Positions 50,994 through 61,485 are shown, numbered from the stretch's first letter. The stretch is DNA of 64,000 nucleotides from Klebsiella oxytoca (GCF_009707385.1 NZ_CP046115.1:744001-808000); one strand, 5' to 3'. Made by a program: numbers and translations. Notes: a model not told the origin generated them from the sequence alone.

Positions 50994-51716
50994 ATGGCTA
51001 CTCCACACATTAATGCAGAAATGGGCGATTTCGCTGACGTTGTGCTGATGCCTGGCGATCCGCTGCGCGCGAAGCACATTGCAGAAACTTTCCTTGAAGA
51101 CGTGCGTGAAGTGAACAACGTGCGCGGTATGCTGGGCTTCACCGGTACCTATAAGGGCCGCAAAATCTCCGTTATGGGCCACGGCATGGGTATCCCGTCC
51201 TGCTCCATCTACACTAAAGAGCTGATCACCGACTTCGGCGTCAAAAAAATCATTCGCGTTGGCTCCTGCGGCGCGGTGCGTATGGACGTTAAGCTGCGCG
51301 ACGTGGTTATCGGTATGGGCGCATGCACCGACTCTAAAGTTAACCGTATGCGTTTCAAAGACCACGACTTTGCGGCGATTGCCGACTTTGGCATGGTGCG
51401 TAACGCGGTTGACGCGGCAAAAGCGCTGGGCGTTGACGCTCGCGTAGGCAACATCTTCTCTGCTGACCTGTTCTATGCGCCGGACGGCGGTGAGATGTTC
51501 GACGTAATGGAAAAATACGGCATTCTGGGCGTGGAAATGGAAGCGGCCGGTATCTACGGCGTTGCGGCGGAGTTTGGTGCGAAAGCGCTGACCATCTGCA
51601 CCGTCTCTGACCATATCCGTACCCACGAGCAGACCACGGCTGCTGAACGTCAGACGACCTTCAACGATATGATCAAAATCGCGCTGGAGTCCGTTCTGCT
51701 GGGCGATAAAGAGTAA
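50994..51716 (+). CDS. deoD: Purine nucleoside phosphorylase
   Basis: 240 residues (E. coli 239), hexameric type. Phosphate site [20 protein letters not shown], purine site [11 protein letters not shown], catalytic Asp in SDHIRTHE. Last deo gene; it may need readthrough of the terminator before it or an own promoter. Confidence 0.98.
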   Translation: MATPHINAEMGDFADVVLMPGDPLRAKHIAETFLEDVREVNNVRGMLGFTGTYKGRKISVMGHGMGIPSCSIYTKELITDFGVKKIIRVGSCGAVRMDVKLRDVVIGMGACTDSKVNRMRFKDHDFAAIADFGMVRNAVDAAKALGVDARVGNIFSADLFYAPDGGEMFDVMEKYGILGVEMEAAGIYGVAAEFGAKALTICTVSDHIRTHEQTTAAERQTTFNDMIKIALESVLLGDKE

Positions 51717-51765
51717 GCGCTTTAGCCCCGGTTTACCGGGGGGATAAAACAGCGTAAAAACTCCA

Positions 51766-51800
51766 GGCCGGATAAGGCGTTGCCGCCATCCGGCTTTTTT
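51766..51800 (+). terminator. REP-derived terminator after deoD
   Basis: GGCCGGAT... ATCCGGCT arms around GGCGTTGCCGCC, then T6. A CCCCGG/CCGGGG hairpin at 51726-51741 precedes it. Serves deoD and, by overlap with its stop, lplA. Confidence 0.8.
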
Positions 51801-51801
51801 A

Positions 51802-52818
51802 TTAGCGTACCGCGCCGGCAATCCACGCCGACAGCTCCCGCAGCTCTTTTTCTTGCTCCGGGAAATCCACTAATAACGCATCGCATTCCTGCTGCAGCAT
51901 ATCAGCGCGGTACAGGCAGCCCTGCAGCCTGGCGGCCAGCGCCTCCAGCGGAGCCGGGTTGAGGCTGTCGGTAAAGACCTGAGCGCGCGTGATATGGCCC
52001 TTCTCAACGTCGAAATGGAGCTCTACGCCGCCCCAGGTAAAACGCTCATCCAGCAGATGGCTAAACGCGGGAGCCTGGCCAAAGTTCCACTCCCAGCTGC
52101 TCTGGCGGGCAAAGGTCGCGGCAAAATTCGGCAGGTCCGGTATTCTCTCCGGAGAGATCACTTCGGCCGCAACGCGTTCACCGTAATGGGCGAAGAACGC
52201 CTCCTGAATCGCCTCGCAGACCTGCTGATGGGTAATACCCGGCAGCAGGTCGACCAGATTCGCCACCCGCCCGCGCACGGAGGTAATCCCTTTTGCCTGC
52301 AGCTTTTTCTTATCGGGATTGAGGTAGTTGGCCAGACGGCTTAAATCGGCGTTCAGCAGCAGCGTACCGTGGTGAAAGCCGCGATCCATCGTTTCGCGAT
52401 AGGCGGAGCCGGAGACTTTGCGATCGCCTTCGGCGGTTTTTACCACCAGATCGTTACGGCCCGAGGCCTCCGCCGTGACGCCTAATGAATTCAGCGCCGT
52501 CAGGACGATATTGGTGGAGACGGTTTTATCGTATTCCGGTTTACCGGCCATAAAGGTAAAGCAGGTATTGCCCAGATCGTGGAATACCGCGCCGCCGCCG
52601 CTGCTGCGCCGCGCCAGACGAACGTTATCCTCTTCCATACGTCGGGTATTACACTCTTTCCAGGGATTTTGCGCGCGGCCAATCACCACCGTATCGGCAT
52701 TGCGCCACAGAAACAGTACCCGCTGCGTCGCGGGCATCTGGCGAAAAATAGACTCCTCAACCGCCAGGTTGAACCACGGATCGTAAGAGTCGGAGAGCAG
52801 CAGGCGCAGCGTGGACAT
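51802..52818 (-). CDS. lplA: Lipoate-protein ligase A
   Basis: 338 residues from ATG 52818, equal to E. coli; a frame extending to 52854 overlaps ytj[16 protein letters not shown] lipoyl-AMP site, KVSGSAYR with active Lys, DLPNFAETFA-like C-terminal domain. Attaches free lipoate to dehydrogenase E2 subunits. 10 bp after ytjB, same strand, so one transcript. Confidence 0.97.
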   Translation of the reverse strand: MSTLRLLLSDSYDPWFNLAVEESIFRQMPATQRVLFLWRNADTVVIGRAQNPWKECNTRRMEEDNVRLARRSSGGGAVFHDLGNTCFTFMAGKPEYDKTVSTNIVLTALNSLGVTAEASGRNDLVVKTAEGDRKVSGSAYRETMDRGFHHGTLLLNADLSRLANYLNPDKKKLQAKGITSVRGRVANLVDLLPGITHQQVCEAIQEAFFAHYGERVAAEVISPERIPDLPNFAATFARQSSWEWNFGQAPAFSHLLDERFTWGGVELHFDVEKGHITRAQVFTDSLNPAPLEALAARLQGCLYRADMLQQECDALLVDFPEQEKELRELSAWIAGAVR

Positions 52819-52828
52819 AGCGATTTCC

Positions 52829-53470
52829 TTATTCTGATTCATCTTTATCTTCATCCTTTACAGGCTTATTGGCGGTAAGCAGGAAAGGCGATTGCTGCCA
52901 GTGGGTACGTTTACCCTGCAGCAGAGTGCGCGTCAGGACCACCCCGATGGCCAGCGATAGCAGCAGCATCAGGCGCAATATGTTGGTGGTATTATCCACC
53001 TGCTTAGCTTCGGTAGCTAAGGTATGAGTATCCAGCGTCAGGCGCAGATAGCCGAGCGGGCCGTTTTTACCCTGAATAGGCTCGACGATTTGCTGATTGA
53101 AGTAGCCGCCCGCTTTTTTTCCGTCCAGCGCCAGCCGATCGCGTACTTCGACGCTTTCGCCTGAGCGCGCTACCAGATCGCCCTGTTCGTCGTACACGCC
53201 AGCGTCGAGGATCCGGCTTTTGTGGGTAAGCTGTTCCAGCAGCTGGCTAATCCGCTTTTCATCAGGCGTCTCGCTGCGCAGCAGCGGCGCCAGGTTGAGC
53301 GTGACCTGCTGGGCAAGCGTGCGGGCCAGTTCTTCCAGCTGCGGATTGCGCTGCTTCTGGCTGTTCTGGCTGAACCACGAGGCGCCCTGCATCAGGGCGA
53401 CGAGGAGCGCGAGACAGATCAGAACTATCACCGCGCGGTGCAGCCGGAATTTAAGTTTTGCGCGTACCAT
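52829..53470 (-). CDS. ytjB: YtjB (Smp), membrane protein
   Basis: 213 residues (E. coli 214). One helix near 13-32, periplasmic domain to about 165 (Smp family) and a second helix ([20 protein letters not shown]), then a charged tail. Unknown role. Divergent to serB. Confidence 0.93.
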   Translation of the reverse strand: MVRAKLKFRLHRAVIVLICLALLVALMQGASWFSQNSQKQRNPQLEELARTLAQQVTLNLAPLLRSETPDEKRISQLLEQLTHKSRILDAGVYDEQGDLVARSGESVEVRDRLALDGKKAGGYFNQQIVEPIQGKNGPLGYLRLTLDTHTLATEAKQVDNTTNILRLMLLLSLAIGVVLTRTLLQGKRTHWQQSPFLLTANKPVKDEDKDESE

Positions 53471-53574
53471 ATTCCACCTTTGAAAATTTGCAGCTTAATG
53501 TTGCCAGAAGCGCTGGTTACAAGGTAGCCTCATGCGTTATTTTCCTCGCCTGAATGAAGTGATGTGGAGCCGTG

Positions 53575-54546
53575 ATGCCAAACAGTTTGACCTGGTGCGA
53601 CCTGCCTGAAGATGTTTCCCTGTGGCCTGGATTGCCGCTTTCCCTGAGCGGTGATGAGGTCATGCCGTTGGATTATCATGCCGGACGCAGCGGCTGGCTG
53701 CTGTATGGTCGCGGTCTTAACAAGCGTCGTCTGACCGAGTGGCAGCGCGAACTGGGCGCAGCTCTGGTGATTGTTGCCTCCTGGGCTGTTGACGACTATC
53801 AGGTGATTCGACTGGCTGGCTCTTTAACGCTGCGAGCGACCCGTCTGGCCCATGAGGCCGGGTTTGACGTCGCGCCGCTGGGTAAAATCCCCCATTTGCG
53901 TACGCCGGGCCTGCTGGTCATGGATATGGACTCGACGGCGATCCAGATTGAGTGCATTGATGAAATCGCCAAACTGGCCGGTACCGGCGAGCTGGTCTCG
54001 GAAGTGACCGAGCGCGCGATGCGCGGCGAGCTTGATTTCACCGCCAGCCTGCGTCAGCGGGTGGCAACACTAAAAGATGCCGATGCAAATATTTTGCTGC
54101 AGGTACGCGAAACGCTGCCGCTGATGCCGGGCCTGACCCAGCTGGTGCTGAAGCTGGAAACGCTTGGCTGGAAAGTGGCGATCGCCTCCGGCGGCTTTAC
54201 CTTCTTTGCCGAGTATCTGCGCGACAAGCTGCATCTGGACGCGGTGTTTGCCAACGAACTGGAGATTATGGACGGTAAGCTGACTGGCAACGTTATCGGC
54301 GATATCGTCGATGCGAAATACAAAGCCAATGTGCTGCGCAAACTGGCGGAAAAGTATGAAATCCCGCCGGCGCAAACCGTCGCCATTGGCGATGGCGCGA
54401 ACGATCTGCCGATGATCAAAGCGGCAGGGCTCGGCATCGCCTACCATGCTAAGCCGAAAGTCAATGAACTGGCGGAAGTAACAATCCGTCATGCTGACCT
54501 GATGGGAGTATTCTGTATTCTCTCCGGCAGCATGAATCAAAAGTAA
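53575..54546 (+). CDS. serB: Phosphoserine phosphatase
   Basis: 323 residues from ATG 53575 (E. coli 322). HAD-type: nucleophile in MDMDSTAIQ, SGGFTFF, KANVLRKLAEK lysine and GDGANDLPM. N-terminal ACT-like domain (1-100). Last step of serine synthesis. An in-frame GTG lies one codon ahead; GGAG spacing favours the ATG. Confidence 0.98.
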   Translation: MPNSLTWCDLPEDVSLWPGLPLSLSGDEVMPLDYHAGRSGWLLYGRGLNKRRLTEWQRELGAALVIVASWAVDDYQVIRLAGSLTLRATRLAHEAGFDVAPLGKIPHLRTPGLLVMDMDSTAIQIECIDEIAKLAGTGELVSEVTERAMRGELDFTASLRQRVATLKDADANILLQVRETLPLMPGLTQLVLKLETLGWKVAIASGGFTFFAEYLRDKLHLDAVFANELEIMDGKLTGNVIGDIVDAKYKANVLRKLAEKYEIPPAQTVAIGDGANDLPMIKAAGLGIAYHAKPKVNELAEVTIRHADLMGVFCILSGSMNQK

Positions 54547-54555
54547 GAGGTTAAC

Positions 54556-55938
54556 GTGGCGAAAGCTCCAAAACGCGCATTTGTCTGTAATGAATGCGGT
54601 GCGGATTATCCGCGCTGGCAGGGGCAGTGCAGCGCCTGTCATGCCTGGAATACCATCACCGAGATGCGCATAGCCGCTTCGCCGCAGGTGGCAAGAAACG
54701 AGCGTCTGTCAGGCTACGCCGGGAATGCCGGCGTATCGAAAGTACAAAAGCTCTCGGATATCAGCCTGGAAGCGCTGCCGCGCTTTTCTACCGGATTTAA
54801 AGAGTTTGACCGCGTGCTCGGCGGCGGCGTGGTGCCGGGGAGCGCGATCCTGATCGGCGGTAACCCCGGAGCCGGTAAGTCGACGCTGCTGCTGCAGACC
54901 CTGTGTAAGCTGTCTGAAGGCATGAAGACGCTGTACGTCACCGGAGAAGAGTCGCTTCAGCAGGTGGCGATGCGCGCCCACCGTTTAGGGCTGCCGACGG
55001 CCAACCTCAATATGCTGTCAGAAACCAGTATTGAGCAGATTTGCCAGATTGCTGACGAAGAAAAGCCGCAGCTGATGGTTATCGACTCTATTCAGGTCAT
55101 GCATATGGCCGACGTGCAGTCGTCGCCTGGCAGCGTGGCCCAGGTGCGCGAAACGGCGGCTTATTTAACGCGCTTTGCCAAGACCCGAGGCGTGGCTATC
55201 GTCATGGTCGGCCACGTCACCAAAGACGGCTCGCTGGCCGGGCCAAAGGTGCTGGAGCACTGTATCGACTGCTCCGTTCTGCTCGACGGCGATGCCGATT
55301 CGCGTTTCCGTACTTTGCGCAGCCATAAAAACCGCTTCGGCGCCGTTAATGAGCTGGGCGTATTCGCCATGACCGAGCAGGGTCTGCGCGAAGTCAGCAA
55401 CCCGTCCGCCATCTTCCTCAGCCGTGGCGATGAAGTCACTTCCGGCAGCTCGGTGATGGTGGTCTGGGAAGGTACTCGCCCGCTGCTGGTGGAGATCCAG
55501 GCGCTGGTCGATCATTCGATGATGTCCAACCCGCGCCGCGTGGCGGTAGGGCTGGAGCAAAACCGTCTGGCGATTCTGCTGGCGGTGCTACACCGTCACG
55601 GTGGCCTGCAGATGGCTGACCAGGACGTGTTCGTTAACGTTGTTGGCGGGGTGAAGGTCACCGAGACCAGCGCCGACCTGGCGCTGCTGCTGGCAATGGT
55701 TTCCAGCCTGCGCGACCGTCCGCTGCCGCAGGATCTGGTGGTTTTTGGCGAGGTGGGGCTGGCCGGCGAAATCCGTCCGGTGCCGAGCGGCCAGGAGCGT
55801 ATATCTGAAGCGGCTAAGCATGGCTTTCGTCGCGCTATCGTTCCGGCGGCTAATGTGCCGAAAAAAGTGCCGGAAGGAATGCAGATCTTTGGCGTGAAGA
55901 AGCTTGCGGACGCACTAAGCGTCTTTGACGACTTATAA
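54556..55938 (+). CDS. radA: DNA repair protein RadA (Sms)
   Basis: 460 residues, equal to E. coli, from GTG 54556 after AGAGG. Zn finger C-x2-C-x10-C-x2-C (Cys11, 14, 25, 28), RecA-like core with Walker A GGNPGAGKST and KNRFG motif, and a Lon-like C-terminal half. Branch migration helicase in recombination. Nine bases after serB. Confidence 0.97.
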   Translation: MAKAPKRAFVCNECGADYPRWQGQCSACHAWNTITEMRIAASPQVARNERLSGYAGNAGVSKVQKLSDISLEALPRFSTGFKEFDRVLGGGVVPGSAILIGGNPGAGKSTLLLQTLCKLSEGMKTLYVTGEESLQQVAMRAHRLGLPTANLNMLSETSIEQICQIADEEKPQLMVIDSIQVMHMADVQSSPGSVAQVRETAAYLTRFAKTRGVAIVMVGHVTKDGSLAGPKVLEHCIDCSVLLDGDADSRFRTLRSHKNRFGAVNELGVFAMTEQGLREVSNPSAIFLSRGDEVTSGSSVMVVWEGTRPLLVEIQALVDHSMMSNPRRVAVGLEQNRLAILLAVLHRHGGLQMADQDVFVNVVGGVKVTETSADLALLLAMVSSLRDRPLPQDLVVFGEVGLAGEIRPVPSGQERISEAAKHGFRRAIVPAANVPKKVPEGMQIFGVKKLADALSVFDDL

Positions 55939-55940
55939 TT

Positions 55941-56058
55941 AAATATCCGTCGCTTTCCGGCGGCAGGTCTGCTGGTGTCGTTCGCTGACCCGAATTACTT
56001 AGTTCACTAAGCCCATCGGGAAGCCGCCCTCCTGCTACCGGAAATCCGCAGGATATTT
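55941..56058. repeat. 118-bp MITE-like palindrome between radA and nadR
   Basis: Ends AAATATCC and GGATATTT pair exactly. Inner arms TTTCCGGCGGCAGG and CCTGCTACCGGAAA match at most positions, and the centre CCCGA...CTTAGTTCACTAAG...TCGGG folds again. The element fills nearly all of the gap between stop of radA and start site of nadR. Confidence 0.75.
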
Positions 56059-56087
56059 TTTCAGTATTGCTAAAGCAGGAGGCTCTT

Positions 56088-57335
56088 GTGTCATCATTCG
56101 ACTATATCAAAACCGCAATTAAGCAGAAGGGCTGCACGCTACAGCAGGTAGCTGACGCCAGCGGGATGACAAAAGGCTATTTGAGCCAGCTGCTTAACGC
56201 CAAAATTAAAAGCCCCAGCGCGCAGAAGCTGGAAGCTCTGCACCGCTTCCTGGGGCTGGCGTTTCCGCGCCAGCAAAAAACCGTGGGAGTGGTTTTTGGT
56301 AAGTTTTACCCGCTGCATACCGGGCATATTTACTTGATTCAGCGCGCCTGTAGCCAGGTCGATGAGCTGCATATCATCATGGGCTATGACGATCCCCGCG
56401 ATCGCGAACTGTTTGAACAGAGCGCTATGTCGCAGCAGCCGACCGTTCCCGACCGTCTGCGCTGGCTGCTGCAAACTTTTAAATATCAGAAGAATATCCG
56501 CATCCACTCCTTCAATGAAGAGGGGATGGAACCCTATCCTCACGGCTGGGACGTCTGGAGTCGCGGGATCCGCGCCTTTATGAGCGAGAAGGGGATTGAA
56601 CCTAACTGGATCTACACCTCAGAAGAGAGCGATGCGCCGCAGTATCTCGAGCATCTGGGGATTGAAACCGTACTTATCGACCCTAAACGCACCTTTATGA
56701 ACATCAGCGGCGGGCAGATTCGTGAAAATCCGTTCCGCTATTGGGAATATATTCCTACCGAAGTAAAGCCGTTTTTCGTGCGCACGGTGGCAATCCTCGG
56801 CGGCGAGTCGAGCGGTAAGTCGACGCTGGTGAATAAACTATCCAATATCTTTAATACCACCAGCGCCTGGGAATATGGCCGTGACTATGTTTTTTCGCAT
56901 CTCGGTGGCGATGAAATTGCTCTGCAATATTCTGACTACGACAAGATAGCGCTTGGGCACGCGCAGTACATTGATTTCGCCGTGAAGTACGCCAATAAGG
57001 TCGCGTTTATTGATACCGATTTTGTCAGCACGCAGGCCTTTTGCCTGAAGTATGAAGGGAGGGAACATCCTTTTGTTCAGGCGCTGATCGATGAGTATCG
57101 CTTCGACCTGGTGATTCTGCTGGAGAACAATACTCCATGGGTGGCCGACGGTCTGCGTAGTCTCGGCAGCTCGGTGGATCGCAAAGAGTTCCAGTCGCTG
57201 CTGGTTTCGCTACTTAACGAAAACGAGATCGACTTTGTGCATGTGCAAGAAGCCGATTATGAGGCTCGTTTCCTGCGCTGCGTTGAGCTGGTGAAAGAAA
57301 TGATGGGCGAGCAGGGTGGGTCTTCTGTGCCCTGA
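56088..57335 (+). CDS. nadR: NadR, NAD regulator and NMN/ribosylnicotinamide enzyme
   Basis: 415 residues (E. coli 410) from GTG 56088 after AGGAGG; the frame back to 56067 lacks a site. DNA-binding HTH 1-60 (GCTLQQVADASGMTKGYLSQ), NMN adenylyltransferase 63-225 with GKFYPLHTGH, and ribosylnicotinamide kinase from 230 with Walker A GGESSGKST. Represses nad genes when NAD is high. Has a short extra C-terminal tail GGSSVP. Confidence 0.96.
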   Translation: MSSFDYIKTAIKQKGCTLQQVADASGMTKGYLSQLLNAKIKSPSAQKLEALHRFLGLAFPRQQKTVGVVFGKFYPLHTGHIYLIQRACSQVDELHIIMGYDDPRDRELFEQSAMSQQPTVPDRLRWLLQTFKYQKNIRIHSFNEEGMEPYPHGWDVWSRGIRAFMSEKGIEPNWIYTSEESDAPQYLEHLGIETVLIDPKRTFMNISGGQIRENPFRYWEYIPTEVKPFFVRTVAILGGESSGKSTLVNKLSNIFNTTSAWEYGRDYVFSHLGGDEIALQYSDYDKIALGHAQYIDFAVKYANKVAFIDTDFVSTQAFCLKYEGREHPFVQALIDEYRFDLVILLENNTPWVADGLRSLGSSVDRKEFQSLLVSLLNENEIDFVHVQEADYEARFLRCVELVKEMMGEQGGSSVP

Positions 57336-57349
57336 TGCCGCACGAATCC

Positions 57350-57443
57350 GTAGCCCGGCTAAGTGCAGGGCGAGCCGGGGAAACGGCTGAAGCGGTATGT
57401 GGTTGGTTTCCCGGCTGGCGGCGTGAACGCCTTAGCCAGGCTA
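57350..57443. repeat. Inverted REP pair between nadR and ettA
   Basis: GTAGCCCGGCTAAG...GAGCCGGGGAAA (57350-57383) is repeated in inverted form at 57407-57443 (TTTCCCGGCTGGCGG...CTTAGCCAGGCTAC). A Klebsiella-type BIME between convergent genes. Confidence 0.8.
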
Positions 57444-57476
57444 CAAAACTCTCCTGGCGGGAGAGGGGCAGACACT

Positions 57477-57500
57477 AAAAAGGGCAACTTGCGTTGCCCT
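57477..57500 (-). terminator. Terminator of ettA
   Basis: AGGGCAAC, TTGC/GCAA loop, GTTGCCCT: an 8-bp stem, preceded on + by five A, thus five T downstream on the minus strand. Directly after the ettA stop. Confidence 0.88.
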
Positions 57501-57507
57501 TGTGCTT

Positions 57508-59175
57508 TTATTTCGAAATGCGCTTGTACTTGATACGCTTTGGCTCCAGCGCATCAGCGCCGAGAGTGCGTTTCTTGTACTCTTCGTATTCGGTAAAGTT
57601 ACCTTCGAAGAACTCCACTTTTCCTTCATCCTGGTAATCCAGAATGTGGGTCGCGATACGGTCAAGGAACCAGCGGTCGTGCGAGATAACCATCGCGCAG
57701 CCCGGGAACTCCAGCAGGGCGTTTTCCAGCGCGCGCAGGGTTTCGATATCCAGGTCGTTGGTCGGTTCATCGAGCAGCAGGACGTTACCGCCAACCTGCA
57801 GCAGCTTCGCCAGATGCAGACGACCGCGTTCACCGCCGGACAGCTCGCCTACGCGCTTGCCCTGGTCAACGCCTTTAAAGTTAAAGCGGCCAACGTAGGC
57901 GCGGCTCGGCATCTCGGTATTGCCGATCTTCATGATATCCAGCCCGCCGGAAACTTCTTCCCACACGGTTTTGCTGTTATCCATCGCGTCGCGGAACTGA
58001 TCGACGGAGGCCAGCTTAACGGTTTCGCCCAGGGTAATAGAACCCGCGTCAGGCTGTTCCTGGCCGGACATCATGCGGAACAGGGTCGATTTACCCGCGC
58101 CGTTAGGACCAATGATACCGACGATAGCGCCTTTCGGTACCGAGAAGCTCAGGTCGTCAATCAGCAGACGGTCGCCGTAGGATTTACGCAGATTGCTGAC
58201 TTCGACCACTTTATCCCCCAGACGCGCTCCCGGCGGAATAAACAGTTCGTTAGTCTCGTTGCGTTTCTGGTATTCGACGTTGTTAAGTTCTTCAAAGCGC
58301 GCCAGACGGGCTTTACCCTTGGACTGACGGCCTTTCGCACCCTGACGAACCCACTCCAGCTCTTTCTCGATCGACTTACGACGAGCCGCTTCCTGAGAAG
58401 CTTCCTGCGCCAGACGCTGATCTTTCTGCTCCAGCCAGGAGGAGTAGTTGCCTTCCCACGGAATACCTTCGCCGCGGTCAAGCTCAAGGATCCATCCGGC
58501 TACGTTATCAAGGAAGTAACGGTCGTGGGTGATCGCCACCACGGTGCCTTCGAAGTCGTGCAGGAAGCGTTCCAGCCATGCCACGGACTCGGCGTCCAGG
58601 TGGTTGGTCGGTTCGTCGAGCAGCAGCATGTCTGGTTTTTCCAGCAGCAGGCGGCATAGCGCGACGCGGCGACGTTCACCACCGGAGAGATTGGCGATTT
58701 TCGCGTCCCAGTCCGGCAGGCGCAGGGCATCAGCCGCGCGCTCAAGCTGCACGTTCAGGTTGTGGCCATCGTGCGCCTGAATGATTTCTTCAAACTTGCC
58801 CTGCTGAGCGGCGAGCTTGTCAAAATCGGCATCCGGCTCAGCGTATTTGGCATACACTTCATCCAGACCTTTCAGCGCGTTAACGACTTCGGCCACTGCC
58901 TCTTCAACCGACTCACGTACGGTCTGCTCAGGATTGAGCTGCGGTTCCTGCGGCAGATAGCCGATTTTCAGGCCCGGCTGCGGACGAGCTTCGCCTTCGA
59001 TATCGGTATCGATGCCGGCCATGATGCGTAGAAGGGTAGACTTACCGGCGCCGTTCAGACCGAGAACACCGATTTTTGCGCCAGGGAAGAAGCTCAGGGA
59101 GATATTTTTCAGAATATGACGTTTCGGCGGGACCACTTTGCCGACACGATGCATGGTATAAACGAATTGAGCCAC
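57508..59175 (-). CDS. ettA: Energy-dependent translational throttle EttA (ABC-F)
   Basis: 555 residues, equal to E. coli EttA/YjjK. Two ABC ATPase domains: Walker A GLNGAGKST and GPNGAGKST, signatures NLSGGERRRV and ELSGGERGRL, Walker B LLLDEPTNHLD and LLLDEPTNDLD. The charged linker of about 80 residues (KELEWVRQGAKGRQSKGKARL) is the P-site tRNA-interacting motif. Binds the E site and gates the first peptide bond by ATP/ADP ratio. Not a transporter; no membrane segments. Confidence 0.97.
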   Translation of the reverse strand: MAQFVYTMHRVGKVVPPKRHILKNISLSFFPGAKIGVLGLNGAGKSTLLRIMAGIDTDIEGEARPQPGLKIGYLPQEPQLNPEQTVRESVEEAVAEVVNALKGLDEVYAKYAEPDADFDKLAAQQGKFEEIIQAHDGHNLNVQLERAADALRLPDWDAKIANLSGGERRRVALCRLLLEKPDMLLLDEPTNHLDAESVAWLERFLHDFEGTVVAITHDRYFLDNVAGWILELDRGEGIPWEGNYSSWLEQKDQRLAQEASQEAARRKSIEKELEWVRQGAKGRQSKGKARLARFEELNNVEYQKRNETNELFIPPGARLGDKVVEVSNLRKSYGDRLLIDDLSFSVPKGAIVGIIGPNGAGKSTLFRMMSGQEQPDAGSITLGETVKLASVDQFRDAMDNSKTVWEEVSGGLDIMKIGNTEMPSRAYVGRFNFKGVDQGKRVGELSGGERGRLHLAKLLQVGGNVLLLDEPTNDLDIETLRALENALLEFPGCAMVISHDRWFLDRIATHILDYQDEGKVEFFEGNFTEYEEYKKRTLGADALEPKRIKYKRISK

Positions 59176-59449
59176 GTTGGACTTCGCCTCTTTTATATAC
59201 TCTTTATCCCTCAGGCTAGCTTGATGCAGCCAGAATGATTTTGAGTAGGGTAGTGAATAGTTTTCAAAGGCGAAGTGTAGCCTTTTTCGCGCCTTAATCC
59301 CAGCGAGGCGATGGGATTAACAAAAGAGTAAAAAAATGTCCGCGACATGGCGCGAATCGCGTTGTCTGATTAGCATATCTACGTAATAACTAAAATTTTT
59401 GCGGGCGGCATGATGCTGCCGTGATGCACTTGATAGAGAGGAAGAGCTT

Positions 59450-61387
59450 GTGGAAAAAGCCAAAACTGTGACGTGGCGTCTTCTGGCTGCCGGCGTGAGT
59501 CTGCTGACGTTAAGCCAACTGGCGCATGCGGATTCACTGGATGAACAGCGCAGCCGCTATGCTCAAATTAAACAAGCCTGGGATAGCCGACAAATGGATG
59601 TCGTCAATCAGCTGATGCCCACGCTAACGACCTATCCGCTCTATCCTTATCTTCAGTACCGGCAGATAAGCGACGACCTGATGAACCAGCCATCGCTGGT
59701 GGTGACTAATTTTATCGCCGCCAACCCTACGCTGCCTCCTGCGCGTTCGCTGAAGTCACGGTTCGTCAACGAACTGGCGCGTCGTGATGACTGGCGCGGT
59801 CTGCTGGCGTTTAGCCCGGATAAACCGACCAGTACGGAAGCGCAGTGTAATTACTACTATGCAAAATGGAATGTTGGCCAGACTCAGGAGGCCTGGGAAG
59901 GAGCGAAAGAGCTGTGGCTGAGTGGCAAAAGCCAGCCAAACGCCTGCGATCGCCTGTTTAGCGCCTGGCGCGCCTCCGGACAGCAGGATCCTCTGGCCTA
60001 TCTCGAGCGGATCCGTCTGGCGATGAAAGCGGGGAATACCAGCCTGGTGCGGGTTCTCGCCCAGCAGATGCCGTCTGATTATCAAACCATTGCCACGGCG
60101 GTAATCGCGCTGGCTAACGATCCCAATAGCGTGATGTCTTTCGCCCGTACAACCGGCGCGACGGATTTCACTCGCCAGATGGCGGCGGTCGCTTTTGCCA
60201 GCGTTGCGCGCCAGGATGTAGAAAACGCGCGCCTGATGATCCCCTCGTTAGTGCAGGCGCAGCAGCTAAATGAAGATCAGACCCAGGAGCTGCGGGACAT
60301 CGTCGCCTGGCGCCTGATGGGCAGCGACGTTACCGAAGAGCAGGCTATCTGGCGCGATGATGCCATTATGCGTTCGCAATCCACCCCACTGGTCGAGCGT
60401 CGGGTACGTATGGCGCTTGGGCTTGGAGATCGTCGAGGCCTGAATACCTGGCTGGCGCGTTTGCCGATGGAAGCAAAAGAGAAGGATGAATGGCGCTACT
60501 GGCAGGCCGATTTGCTGCTGGAGCGCGGGCGTGATGATGAAGCGAAAGATATTCTGCGCTCGCTGATGCAGCAGCGCGGTTTCTACCCGATGGTCGCAGC
60601 CCAGCGCCTGGGCGAGGAGTACACTTTCCGCATTGATAAAGCGCCCGCTAATCTCGATCCGGCGCTGACCTCCGGACCAGAAATGGCGCGGGTCCGCGAA
60701 CTGATGTACTGGAATATGGATAATACCGCCCGCAGCGAGTGGGCTAACCTGGTGACCAGCAAGACTAAAGCTCAGCAGGCGCAGCTGGCGCGTTACGCGT
60801 TTAATCAGAACTGGTGGGATCTTAGCGTTCAGGCCACCATCGCCGGGAAGCTGTGGGATCAGCTGGAAGAGCGCTTCCCGCTGGCCTATAACGACCTCTT
60901 TACCCGCTACATCAGCGGGAAAGATATTCCGCAAAGCTATGCGATGGCTATTGCACGCCAAGAGAGCGCCTGGAACCCGAAAGCCGGTTCGCCGGTAGGC
61001 GCCCGCGGCCTGATGCAAATTATGCCGGGTACCGCCACGCATACGGTGAGCATGTTCAGTATCCCCGGCTATAGCGGCCCGTCGCAGCTGCTGGACCCGG
61101 AAATGAACATCAATATTGGTACCAGCTATCTGCAATATGTTTACCAGCAGTTCGGCAATAATCGTATCTTCGCTTCAGCGGCCTACAACGCCGGTCCCGG
61201 ACGAGTGCGTACCTGGCGGGGTAACAGCGGCGGCCGTATTGACGCGGTGGCGTTCGTCGAGAGCATTCCGTTCTCTGAAACGCGCGGCTACGTGAAAAAC
61301 GTTTTATCCTATGATGCCTACTATCGCTATTTTATGGGCCAGAAAGATACGCTGCTCAGCGATGCGGAGTGGAAGCTGCGCTACTGA
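59450..61387 (+). CDS. slt: Soluble lytic murein transglycosylase Slt70
   Basis: 645 residues, equal to E. coli, GTG start. Signal peptide to AHA-DS near 27. Alpha-superhelical U-domain to about 450, then catalytic SLT domain with Glu in ARQESAWN, GLMQIMPGTA and AAYNAGPGRV. Cuts glycan strands to 1,6-anhydro ends in the periplasm. GGGCAGC/GCTGCCC hairpin at 61401-61429 may be its end. Confidence 0.97.
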   Translation: MEKAKTVTWRLLAAGVSLLTLSQLAHADSLDEQRSRYAQIKQAWDSRQMDVVNQLMPTLTTYPLYPYLQYRQISDDLMNQPSLVVTNFIAANPTLPPARSLKSRFVNELARRDDWRGLLAFSPDKPTSTEAQCNYYYAKWNVGQTQEAWEGAKELWLSGKSQPNACDRLFSAWRASGQQDPLAYLERIRLAMKAGNTSLVRVLAQQMPSDYQTIATAVIALANDPNSVMSFARTTGATDFTRQMAAVAFASVARQDVENARLMIPSLVQAQQLNEDQTQELRDIVAWRLMGSDVTEEQAIWRDDAIMRSQSTPLVERRVRMALGLGDRRGLNTWLARLPMEAKEKDEWRYWQADLLLERGRDDEAKDILRSLMQQRGFYPMVAAQRLGEEYTFRIDKAPANLDPALTSGPEMARVRELMYWNMDNTARSEWANLVTSKTKAQQAQLARYAFNQNWWDLSVQATIAGKLWDQLEERFPLAYNDLFTRYISGKDIPQSYAMAIARQESAWNPKAGSPVGARGLMQIMPGTATHTVSMFSIPGYSGPSQLLDPEMNINIGTSYLQYVYQQFGNNRIFASAAYNAGPGRVRTWRGNSGGRIDAVAFVESIPFSETRGYVKNVLSYDAYYRYFMGQKDTLLSDAEWKLRY

Positions 61388-61467
61388 TACGTTAGTCATT
61401 GGGCAGCATGGCGTTTCGCCAGGCTGCCCGAAATGCATAGAGTCCGCACAGAAGTATGTTATGCTTT

Positions 61468-61485
61468 GTACTCGTTAGTGAGTAC
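61468..61485 (+). promoter_or_regulatory. Autoregulatory trp operator of trpR
   Basis: GTACTC-GTTAGT-GAGTAC, with perfect 6-base arms, matches the trpR operator of E. coli (GTACTC...GAGTAC). Ends 20 bases before the start; a -10-like TATGTT precedes at 61456-61461. Confidence 0.9.

Noticed and set aside
57502..58659. 385-residue plus-strand frame across ettA
   Set aside because: Antisense of the ABC-F gene; EttA motifs are complete on the other strand.
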